Origin: an uncultured Oscillospiraceae bacterium
Lineage (GTDB): Bacteria; Bacillota; Clostridia; Oscillospirales; Acutalibacteraceae
Reading direction: 5' to 3'
NCBI GenBank assembly: GCA_900550315.1
Contig: URRK01000005.1
Span: 1 to 23,352, forward strand
Length of the DNA stretch: 23,352 bases
This document shows positions 14,779 to 21,685 of this stretch, piece by piece. The notes under the pieces were generated by a model, which was not told the DNA's origin, ran no database searches, and was given only the letters and a program-made list of their open reading frames with translations. The translations under genes were made by a program, and so were the position numbers. The first letter of the stretch is position 1; each line of letters opens with the position of its first letter.

Positions 14779-16511
14779 TAGGTTTCGCTCCCCTTTTCAA
14801 TTTTAAAAGTCATGGCATAAATTTTGCAGGGCCCGTTCCCGCTGATTTTAAGCTTAAAGCGGTCGCACCGGCGCGGCACCATTGGCAGCTCTATATTTTG
14901 CACCGTGTCAGCCCCGTTAACGGTTCCAATTTGCTCCCACGGGCCAAAATCAAACTGCAACTTTACATCTGCGTAGGCACCCTTTTGCAGCCACAGCCGA
15001 ACAAACAGCTTTTTTACGCTTTGCCGGTTAGGCTGCATATACCCAATCGGTGCCGTTTCAATCATCCACGGAAAATCTTTTTCGTCAGTGCCGGCCGAAC
15101 CACGCAGCGCCAACAGGTTTTTGTTTTGGTCAACCGCATAAAGCTCGTTACCTACCCGGCAAAAGTCAAGCACCTGCAGCTCGTCCTCTTTATGCCACAA
15201 TCCGTTCCTGAAATTATAGGCCAACAGGGTATAGTCCCCTTTTTCATCCGCAAGCGAAGTATAATACAAATCGCCTACAACGCCCGAAACGGCCTTGTAG
15301 TACAGCTTTTTGCCAAGCGCCGCAGAACAAAGACTCGGCAGCGCGCCGTTGTAAACATAAAAACCGTCGGTGCCCTTGTAAAGCACCTCGCTGCCAATTA
15401 CCTGCACGCTTTTGGCACTGCCCTGCTGCACACCGCTGCACTGAAACGAGGTAAGCGTAAAACTGCTCGGGGTTTTGCCGTATACATGGTGAATTTGGTT
15501 TTCCTTAAAGAACACGGGGGTGTTTTGGTAGGAAACGGCCCCGGTAAAATATCCGTCACTGCCCAGTGATACGCTGTAAGCGTCCAAAGCGGTGCCGGTA
15601 TAATACCGCCAGTTTTTAAAATCGCCCAGCTTACAGCAGTACAATTCGTTTAACACGCCGCTGTCGCTTGGCCCGCAGTAGCACCCCCACAAACGGTTGT
15701 TGCACTCCACCACAAAATCCATTTTCGGCACCCGTCTTTCAACGGTAAAGCCCGCAGAAATGGTTTGTTGCTGTTCTAAGGTTCCCTGAATAATTAAATA
15801 ATCGGTGCCCTTGTCTATAATCAGGTGCATACCGTCTATATCGCTTAGCCCGGTGTTTTTAAAGGAAATGCAATCATCTATTGCAAAATGCTCCCCCACC
15901 CCGCTGCAGGTAAATTTAACATAAGAGGTTGGCACCGAAAGCCAGCCGCTAATGCTGGAATACCACACCTTCAGCACATGAGTCTTGCCGGAGGTGTCCA
16001 GCCAATAATCCCCGTTAGACGGGTTGGCCGGAGCTACGGCCGAGCTTGTTGGCGTAATAGCGCCACCGTCGGAGGTGCAAGGTGCCAAAACCGCCGTACC
16101 GCTTGCCGGGCAAAAGCAGTCCTCCATGTAGCCGCAGTCGCTTAAATCAACGGTGTTAACATACATCTTGTCAGGAAAAATGCAAATATAGGCACCCATG
16201 GCAACCAACTGTTTCGGGCAATCGTCCGGCTGGGTTGACAGAATGAGCCCCGTCACCTTTTCGTTGTTAATAAAAAGCGAGGCACCGTCAACATAACATA
16301 ATGCGCCGCGGCAAATAAGGCCCTGCGGGTTTTCCAGCGTTTTAACAATGCCCCGTTTTCTGCGGGTTGCCAGCAGCGGGTAGTCCTCGCCGGCCATATT
16401 TTTCATATCAAAAAATTCATTATCGGCAATTTTTAAATTATGGTTGTACCCTAAAAATTCGTCAATGGTATTGGTTGCGGAATTTACAGGGTTTAATTTA
16501 GGTGAATACAT
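14778..16511 (-). CDS. tail hub / DNA-stabilisation-like protein
   Basis: A protein of 577 residues, starting MYSPKLNPVNSATNTIDEFLG. The N-terminus describes a strand-rich segment (NHNLKIADNEFFDMKNMAGEDYPLLATRRKRG) typical of large tail-hub proteins in short-tailed phages; the remaining sequence is dense in short beta strands, glycine turns and aromatic residues, with DGFYVYNGALPSLCSAALGKKLYY and similar blade-like segments, suggesting a beta-propeller. By place (right after a connector, before an appendage) it could be the counterpart of P22 gp10, which seals packaged DNA, but I make that link by position and fold impression only. A TTG at 16526 is in frame, but the ATG at 16511 has GGGGG eight bases upstream. 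The stop overlaps the next start by one base. Confidence 0.6.
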   Translation of the reverse strand: MYSPKLNPVNSATNTIDEFLGYNHNLKIADNEFFDMKNMAGEDYPLLATRRKRGIVKTLENPQGLICRGALCYVDGASLFINNEKVTGLILSTQPDDCPKQLVAMGAYICIFPDKMYVNTVDLSDCGYMEDCFCPASGTAVLAPCTSDGGAITPTSSAVAPANPSNGDYWLDTSGKTHVLKVWYSSISGWLSVPTSYVKFTCSGVGEHFAIDDCISFKNTGLSDIDGMHLIIDKGTDYLIIQGTLEQQQTISAGFTVERRVPKMDFVVECNNRLWGCYCGPSDSGVLNELYCCKLGDFKNWRYYTGTALDAYSVSLGSDGYFTGAVSYQNTPVFFKENQIHHVYGKTPSSFTLTSFQCSGVQQGSAKSVQVIGSEVLYKGTDGFYVYNGALPSLCSAALGKKLYYKAVSGVVGDLYYTSLADEKGDYTLLAYNFRNGLWHKEDELQVLDFCRVGNELYAVDQNKNLLALRGSAGTDEKDFPWMIETAPIGYMQPNRQSVKKLFVRLWLQKGAYADVKLQFDFGPWEQIGTVNGADTVQNIELPMVPRRCDRFKLKISGNGPCKIYAMTFKIEKGSET

Positions 16512-16516
16512 AAAAC

Positions 16517-16894
16517 TTACCCCCAAATGTTTGTGAATTTACTCCCGCCCCTGCTATGGTTGCGAATATAGTAGGTTTTAAAAGTGTACAGCAAGGTGTT
16601 ATAAAGCTCGGAAAAATTGTTGTATTGGGTTGTTTCGTCTGTAAAGGAATAAATTTGCTGCAGCAGGTAATAAACATACAGTTCACAGTATGGGTACGGC
16701 ACCAGCAATTCCCGGTCCAAGTCCTCCCCTGCCTTATAAGGCTTAATTTCCGGCGTAACCCCTGGCTCGTATACATCAAACAGTTCGTTTTTAAGGGTTG
16801 CGTCCAGCTCGTTCAGCCACCCGGCCAAAATATCTGTGCTTACACTATGGCTTTTAAAAGCATTTACTTTGTCAATAATTTCTCGAAGTGTCAT
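16517..16894 (-). CDS. head-tail connector/adaptor-like protein
   Basis: A mainly helical protein of 125 residues. The beginning, MTLREIIDKVNAFKSHSVS, with WLNELDATLKNELFD and later LLVPYPYCELYVYYLLQQIY, matches a small protein family that I recall as very common after capsid genes in Firmicutes phages; it is usually read as a head-completion or head-tail adaptor protein. Its position between capsid and hub genes supports this role at the portal-tail junction. AGGAGC six bases before the ATG is the ribosome site, and it can pair with GCTCC of the terminator just upstream. The end overlaps the region used as ribosome site for the hub gene. Function is inferred from size, fold and gene order. 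Confidence 0.6.
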   Translation of the reverse strand: MTLREIIDKVNAFKSHSVSTDILAGWLNELDATLKNELFDVYEPGVTPEIKPYKAGEDLDRELLVPYPYCELYVYYLLQQIYSFTDETTQYNNFSELYNTLLYTFKTYYIRNHSRGGSKFTNIWG

Positions 16895-16908
16895 AACATA
16901 GCTCCTAT

Positions 16909-16936
16909 AAAAAAGGAGCGCATTTGCGTGCGCCCC
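16909..16936 (-). terminator. intergenic terminator with overlapping Shine-Dalgarno hairpin
   Basis: Minus RNA GGGGCGCA (16936-16929), loop CGCAAA, UGCGCUCC (16922-16915), then six U. The descending arm GCUCC can alternatively pair with GGAGC at 16905-16901, the ribosome site of the connector gene, so two exclusive folds exist. Confidence 0.7.
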
Positions 16937-16942
16937 AAAATT

Positions 16943-17179
16943 TTATTGCTTTGGCTCTTTAAAGGATTTTTCCTCGGCAAATTCGTAGGCCGCGTCCTCG
17001 GCAAGCTGGGCATGTGCCAAAATTTCGTATACCCCCTCCGGGACCTCAACCTCTACGCCGCGGCGAATAATATAGCCTTTTCCGTTTAAGGAAACATATT
17101 GGTCTTGGTTTGCGTTGGAACCGGGCAGCCGGGGTAATTTAAATTTTACCCGCTTTTCGGTATTTTTAGCTTTCGGCAT
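16943..17179 (-). CDS. small head-region protein of unknown role
   Basis: A 78-residue protein starting MPKAKNTEKRVKFKLPRLPG. The N-terminus is basic; residues about 27-50 (YVSLNGKGYIIRRGVEVEVPEGVYEIL) read like a small beta domain seen in many Firmicutes phages next to the major capsid gene; the C-terminus is acidic and helical. It may be a minor head or head-tail joining protein, but I know of no proven function. An upstream in-frame ATG at 17188 lies inside the ribosome site AAAGGATG, so the ATG at 17179, six bases after it, is preferred. It lies between two hairpins, one after the capsid gene and one before the connector gene. Confidence 0.6.
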   Translation of the reverse strand: MPKAKNTEKRVKFKLPRLPGSNANQDQYVSLNGKGYIIRRGVEVEVPEGVYEILAHAQLAEDAAYEFAEEKSFKEPKQ

Positions 17180-17200
17180 ATATAACATCCTTTCAAAATT

Positions 17201-17225
17201 GGGCGGCAGCCAAGAACCGCCGCCC
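17201..17225 (-). terminator. hairpin after the major capsid gene, partial terminator or attenuator
   Basis: GGGCGGC and GCCGCCC form a perfect 7-bp GC stem with an 11-base loop. On the minus strand AATTTTGAAAGG follows, a weak U-tract, so it may attenuate transcription or protect the capsid mRNA 3' end rather than stop it fully. Confidence 0.5.
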
Positions 17226-17239
17226 GGGTTTTACAAAAA

Positions 17240-18463
17240 TTAGTTTTCCTCGTCTACGGTGCTATAGGTAGAGCAGCTTTCAACGCGGATCATGCGCTCG
17301 GGGTACAGAATTTTAGCGCCATGCTTAAATTTGTAGCCAACCGTGCTGTACATATTCAGCGGGCCGCCGGCCTGCTCCTTGCTGTGAATAATCATTTCCA
17401 TGCCGGCCTTTTCGGGGTCTACCACGCCGTAGGCCTTGGAACCAAGGAACAGGGTAGCGTAAACGCCCAGGCCCTCGGAGCCGCCCTCTCCGGGGTAAAT
17501 AACATCATCAGCAGCACAGGTAATGGCGGTTTCAACCGTAATGCTGCCGGCAGCTGCAGCGGTAATCTTGTTTAAGACGCCGCCAATCAGTACACTTCTG
17601 CCCTTAATGGCTGCAATATCCTCAGCAGTCAGCGCCTCTTTAACCGCAATGGTGTTACCGGCCGAGGAAACAGCCGTTTTAACCGTAAGGTTGCGGGCTG
17701 CAGCGGTAAGATCCTTACCACGCCAAATTTTGCCGTCGTTATATTCAATAAACCGGGCACCCTCCAGCTCGCCGATCTCACCGTTGAAAATTTCGGTTAC
17801 GGCCGCGTATTTGTGCACATCCTCCCAAGCAGGGTCGCTGCGTAGGTCCTCTGCCACAGACGGGTGAATAATGGCAACATACTTGCCATCAATTTTGGGC
17901 GCTTTGTTCTTTTTTAGGAAAGTTACGCACTTTTTAACCAGTGCCCGGGTCATCAGGCAGGTGCCGTCCAGTTTAGAACGGCTGGTAATAACTGTTCCGT
18001 CTGCTTTTGGGGCGTACATTACGCTGGTACCGGCCACCAATACATTGCGGGTCAGGGTGTCCTGCGTTGCACCGCCGGCAGCGCCCATTTCCTCTGTAGC
18101 ACCGTAAATAACATCATCATACGCCTCTAACTCCAAGCGGTCGGAAATTGTGGTGTAGTCACCGTGTTGGGTACACTCTGCCTCAATCTTGGTCATACCA
18201 AAATTGGAGCCGTCCGGGTTTACACCCTCGGTCAGCGGGGTAAGCGCCTTGGCAAAGGTGTTAAACTTGCGCCATTCAATTTTATTGCCGTTACCGGCCG
18301 GCAAAGGCTGTTTTTCGCCCAGCTGGCTGAAAACCTGGTTTTCACGCGCATTTTCAAGCAATGCGGTGTCGTAAAAGGTTTTCATAGTCGGCGACATGGA
18401 CGACTGCGTGGTTACCTGAACATTTTGGTCGGCAAATAGCTGTAAATTAATTTTTTCAAACAT
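17240..18463 (-). CDS. major capsid protein, N4-gp56 family, with Prp-type leader
   Basis: A 407-residue HK97-fold shell protein. The segment FYDTALLENARENQVFSQLG followed by an LPAGNG turn and a TPLTEGVNPDG loop is typical of the N4-gp56 capsid family. The first residues MFEKINLQLFADQN contain the LQLFA sequence after which Prp proteases cut, so the mature protein should begin at Asp-12. Residues about 250-325, rich in A, T and V, look like an inserted beta domain between core segments. AGGAGG seven bases before the ATG is one of the strongest ribosome sites here, matching a highly expressed gene. It lies 30 bases after the scaffold gene, on a transcript predicted to start at late promoter 1. 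Family call is confident; cleavage is inferred. Confidence 0.9.
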   Translation of the reverse strand: MFEKINLQLFADQNVQVTTQSSMSPTMKTFYDTALLENARENQVFSQLGEKQPLPAGNGNKIEWRKFNTFAKALTPLTEGVNPDGSNFGMTKIEAECTQHGDYTTISDRLELEAYDDVIYGATEEMGAAGGATQDTLTRNVLVAGTSVMYAPKADGTVITSRSKLDGTCLMTRALVKKCVTFLKKNKAPKIDGKYVAIIHPSVAEDLRSDPAWEDVHKYAAVTEIFNGEIGELEGARFIEYNDGKIWRGKDLTAAARNLTVKTAVSSAGNTIAVKEALTAEDIAAIKGRSVLIGGVLNKITAAAAGSITVETAITCAADDVIYPGEGGSEGLGVYATLFLGSKAYGVVDPEKAGMEMIIHSKEQAGGPLNMYSTVGYKFKHGAKILYPERMIRVESCSTYSTVDEEN

Positions 18464-18493
18464 TTTTTATCCTCCTTGTTTTGGCAAGAAGTC

Positions 18494-19462
18494 TTAAAAT
18501 TTCGGCCTCTCACCTGTTTTTCTAAAGTTTTCCCGAATTTGTCGGAAGTCCTTTAAGGTTAGTTTGCTGGGGTCATCTTTAATAATCGCAGCATTTTGCG
18601 AATCCAAGCCGATTTCAACCGGTCTTGTTTTGTTGGCCTGCACCGTATTGGCGGTAGCCTGCACGGCCTTTTCCGTAGCCAGCTGAACCGTAGCCGGAAT
18701 AATGTTTTTGTGGTTGGTTGCAATAAAGGCGGCAGTGGTGTCTACACCGTTTGCCACTAATTTTGCAAACCGTTCGTCCATCATTTCACGCTCAAGGTCA
18801 AAGCTTGGAAATTGCTGCTTAGTGCTTTCGGCCTGTTGCACAATTTGTTTCCAGCCTCTGTCAAGCTCGTCCTGTTTCGCGCGGCGCTGCTTTTCGTCCT
18901 CTAAAGTTTTAACCTGTCGCTTTAAAGTAACAATCTGCTTAGCCTCCTCAACAGAACAGCCATGCTCCGAGGCGTACTGCTCAAACGCACCGTTGTCATT
19001 CCCGAGCGCCTGGGTCAGTGCTTGAACAAAATTTTCATTTTGCGGGTCAATGCCGTATTTGTCACCAACCATTTGCAAAACGGGTGCAAGACTTTCCAGC
19101 CTGGTTTCAAGCCCCTTATAGTTCTTAAAACGCTGCTCAATAATTTTTTCTACAGATTTTTGGTAATCCGCTTTGTATTTGTCGCTCTTAATCAGCTCGG
19201 TAAAAGACGGCTCTGTTTCCGCCTCCGTGCTTTTCGGTGCTGCTTTAGCGGTTTCCAAAGGCTCTGCGGGCTCCTGCTTACCGTACTTAACGGCCACAGA
19301 TTGGCTTTGCTGTTTCCTCCCGGCGGTAGAAGTCTTTTTTTGCGGCTTTTCTATCGTCATAGAATTGGCCGCTGTCTCGCCTGTTGCCTGTGCAACTGTT
19401 GCCGCACCGTCGCCGGCAGCGCCCTCGGCAAATAATTGCAAATCAAGGCTTTTTTTAAACAT
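18494..19462 (-). CDS. capsid scaffolding protein with Prp-type leader
   Basis: A 322-residue, highly charged, helical protein. Residues 1-14 (MFKKSLDLQLFAEG) carry the same LQLFA cleavage sequence as the capsid protein, predicted cut after Ala-12. Residues about 15-100 are low-complexity, Ala/Thr/Glu/Lys rich; about 100-240 form coiled coils (LKRQVKTLEDEKQRRAKQDE); the C-terminal part ends LTLKDFRQIRENFRKTGERP, a pattern often seen in scaffolds, where a basic C-terminus docks on capsid protein. Position directly before the capsid gene fits. AGGAG eight bases before the ATG supports the start. Scaffold guides shell assembly and is then removed; the leader suggests that Prp processing is part of this. 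Confidence 0.85.
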   Translation of the reverse strand: MFKKSLDLQLFAEGAAGDGAATVAQATGETAANSMTIEKPQKKTSTAGRKQQSQSVAVKYGKQEPAEPLETAKAAPKSTEAETEPSFTELIKSDKYKADYQKSVEKIIEQRFKNYKGLETRLESLAPVLQMVGDKYGIDPQNENFVQALTQALGNDNGAFEQYASEHGCSVEEAKQIVTLKRQVKTLEDEKQRRAKQDELDRGWKQIVQQAESTKQQFPSFDLEREMMDERFAKLVANGVDTTAAFIATNHKNIIPATVQLATEKAVQATANTVQANKTRPVEIGLDSQNAAIIKDDPSKLTLKDFRQIRENFRKTGERPKF

Positions 19463-19515
19463 TTGGATTGCTCCTCTTATTTTTTCTGCCGCTTAAGTCC
19501 GGCGGGTCTATTGTC

Positions 19516-19564
19516 ACTATAGCACGCTGAAAACAGAATTTCTAACCCCTACCCCGCAAAAATT
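19516..19564 (-). promoter_or_regulatory. predicted phage late promoter 1, upstream of scaffold and capsid
   Basis: Minus strand AATTTTT tract, then GCGGGGTAGGGGTTAGAAAT, then 17 bases after TTAGAAA the extended -10 box TGCTATAGT (hexamer 19521-19516). The motif overlaps the last codons and stop of the Prp gene. It would give scaffold and capsid their own strong transcript, with a leader of about 50 bases. Confidence 0.65.
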
Positions 19565-19859
19565 TTAAATTTTTTGGGTATTTTTTTGAAAGCTCCGAAA
19601 ACATAGCCGAAATTGCGTTATAAACAGCAGAACATTCGCAAATAAATTCCGGCTTTGGTGTGCACTTAATGCTTGCTTTACCGCTTTCCAAAACTATGCT
19701 TGGCTTTTTTTGCATACTGCCGGCATTACGCTGCACAAATCCGGCCAGGGTATATGCCAGGGTAGAAACCCCGGCACATAAAATGTCGCTGCCGTATTCA
19801 GCAAGACCGGCATGCCCTGTTATGAAAACCGAATAGTCGTTCATTTCAACCGTTATCAT
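19542..19859 (-). CDS. prp: phage-encoded Prp-type cysteine protease
   Basis: A 105-residue protein, the usual size of ribosomal-processing cysteine protease Prp. It has the family signature: GHAGLAEYGSDILCAGVS, with the catalytic His at residue 16 and Cys at residue 28, twelve residues apart as in Staphylococcus aureus Prp (His22, Cys34). Host Prp removes the N-terminal extension of ribosomal protein L27 at an LQFFA-type site, and in S. aureus also trims scaffold and capsid of phage 80alpha. Here the gene lies between portal and scaffold, and both scaffold and capsid carry LQLFA leaders, so they are the likely substrates. The start follows AGG seven bases upstream and lies four bases after the portal stop, suggesting coupling. 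Both catalytic residues are intact. Activity on host L27 is possible but unproven. Confidence 0.85.
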   Translation of the reverse strand: MITVEMNDYSVFITGHAGLAEYGSDILCAGVSTLAYTLAGFVQRNAGSMQKKPSIVLESGKASIKCTPKPEFICECSAVYNAISAMFSELSKKYPKNLKFLRGRG

Positions 19860-19863
19860 GCTT

Positions 19864-21684
19864 TTACCTATCCGGGTCTGCTACCGACTGTGCGTCCTCC
19901 CGCGCCTTTTCAACATACGGGTGTTCACCGCCGGAAACTTCGGCAGAGCCGCTTTGCTGCTGCGGAAGTGGTTGCCCGCTTTGCTGGGCCATTAAAATCA
20001 GCTGTTGTGCAAATGCCGGGTCATATTGCTGGGCTAAGCCAATTGCAATTTGCTGCATTTGCTGTAATTGCTGCAGAAGGGTTCCGTTTTGTTCTATGGT
20101 TTGCATAACATCATTTTTATGGGCAAAATCCATGGCTTTTAAGCAAGCCAAAGCCTGGTCGGCCATTTGCGGGTTGAAAAAGCCCAGGTTATAAAACTGC
20201 AGCGCCAGCTCGTTTTGCGCCATTTTGGTGTAAGAGCTTGCTTTTTGTGCTGTTACCTCAATATCAAACACCGGCAGCCGCAGTCCCATATCCTGCCCCA
20301 TAATCGGCTCCTGTGCCATTGGTTTTAACCCGGCGTTGGAATATTCAACATATTGCTGTGTACCCATTTCACCGGTAATTCTAAATTGCCGTGGAATATC
20401 ATAAAACTGCCTTATCAGCTCTATGCACTGGTTTACAACCTTTCTAAACGCCACATAGAACGCCTTGTTGGAATCGCGGCTGATTTTTCCGCTTTGTTCC
20501 ATCATAGTAGCAATTGCAGAGGCTGCCGTTACGCCGGAGGTCGTCCCGCCGTTCGCCACATCTCGGTTCCCGGTGCACTCTTTCATTTCGTTAATTAAGC
20601 CGTCGCGCACCGAAACATAAATGGACGGCAGCCCGGTTGTTTCAACCGCCCGAATACTGTCGTCGTTAACGCTGTTGGCCTCCACATGAATAAAATCCTT
20701 AGTCAGGTCGGCGTATTCCTCCTCGTTAATTGCCGCACCGTTTTTAACCATATAGCGGGGCCTGGCATTTACCATGGCATTTTTTAAAATAGAGGAATTT
20801 AGGTGGTCTATCATTTCCTGGGTATCTCTTGCAATATCAATATAACCGTAACCGCAAATGCTGCCCTCCACCGGGAAAAGCCGCTGCACTACAAAGGGGT
20901 ATTGCGCATGGTCATACCAGCCGTTCGGGTACTTTTCCGGTTCGTTTTCTGTTGCAAACAGCACGGTATTATTTACATACTTGCAGTAATGCAGCACCTT
21001 TACCCCGTTCACCATTTTGTGGTAGTACCAATCTATTACCAGCGATTTATTGCTGATGTCCACCGTATCGTCATAAAGGTATTTGGCCAGCGTTATGGTG
21101 CTTTGCCCCAGCTTGCCCTTAAGCTCCGGGTATTGCTGCTCCAACAGCTCGTTGCTGACAAATTCGGTGTTAAACAAATGGGTTGACCGCTGAATATCAG
21201 TAATGCCGCTTTCCCAAAACAGGTTAATAAAATCAATCTTTTTAATGGAAATGTCCCCAAGGCCGTTATGCTTGGAACCATCCCAAAACACCCCGTAAAC
21301 GCCGCCGCCGTTTTTCAGCGTGTAGTACGCCACATCCGAATAAGTGGTTTCAAAGTCGTTTTGTTCCAAAACAACCGGCAACACGCTGGAAAGCATTTCA
21401 GCCTCGGCTTTGTCGTCCTCAGCCCGCGGCAGCATATTGGCCTCTGGAAAACTGTCCATAGCGTCGCTATGCTTTGAAATAATGCAGTTAAACAGCCAGG
21501 CCGAGGCCGGTTTGGGGTCGCTTTCACCGCCGGTCATGTGGTCCCACTGCCGGAGTTTAAAAAACTCCTCATTTGAAATAATTTTTTGCTCTAAATTTAG
21601 CTTACCCTGCTTATATTTGCGCAAAATTTCAGTAGCCTTGCTAATCTCTTTTTCGCCTATAACAGCATTTTGAATATTTTCCAT
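19864..21684 (-). CDS. portal protein
   Basis: A 606-residue protein forming the ring through which DNA enters and leaves the head. Supporting features: position right after the large terminase; typical length for short-tailed phage portals; a wing-type region with GGGVYGVFWDGSKHNGLGDI; the segment DTQEMIDHLNSSILKNAMVNARPRY, usual near the stem; and TTSGVTAASAIATMMEQSGK, a helix-rich crown-side segment conserved in P22/N4-like portals. The C-terminus (about 535-606) is glutamine-rich (LLQQLQQMQQIA) and flexible, possibly a barrel helix. The ribosome site AGGAGG lies within the last codons of the terminase gene, one base separates that stop from the ATG, so the two are coupled. The exact portal subfamily is my impression, not a search result. 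Confidence 0.85.
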   Translation of the reverse strand: MENIQNAVIGEKEISKATEILRKYKQGKLNLEQKIISNEEFFKLRQWDHMTGGESDPKPASAWLFNCIISKHSDAMDSFPEANMLPRAEDDKAEAEMLSSVLPVVLEQNDFETTYSDVAYYTLKNGGGVYGVFWDGSKHNGLGDISIKKIDFINLFWESGITDIQRSTHLFNTEFVSNELLEQQYPELKGKLGQSTITLAKYLYDDTVDISNKSLVIDWYYHKMVNGVKVLHYCKYVNNTVLFATENEPEKYPNGWYDHAQYPFVVQRLFPVEGSICGYGYIDIARDTQEMIDHLNSSILKNAMVNARPRYMVKNGAAINEEEYADLTKDFIHVEANSVNDDSIRAVETTGLPSIYVSVRDGLINEMKECTGNRDVANGGTTSGVTAASAIATMMEQSGKISRDSNKAFYVAFRKVVNQCIELIRQFYDIPRQFRITGEMGTQQYVEYSNAGLKPMAQEPIMGQDMGLRLPVFDIEVTAQKASSYTKMAQNELALQFYNLGFFNPQMADQALACLKAMDFAHKNDVMQTIEQNGTLLQQLQQMQQIAIGLAQQYDPAFAQQLILMAQQSGQPLPQQQSGSAEVSGGEHPYVEKAREDAQSVADPDR

Positions 21685-21685
21685 T

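Noticed and set aside
14643..15569. Plus-strand open frame of 308 codons
   Set aside because: It runs antisense across the S74 and hub genes, both well supported; the protein is basic and without recognisable motifs, and no plus-strand promoter or ribosome site is visible.
16498..16779. Alternative minus-strand frame of 93 codons overlapping the connector gene
   Set aside because: It is an out-of-frame shadow; the 125-residue frame has a good ribosome site and a recognisable protein pattern.
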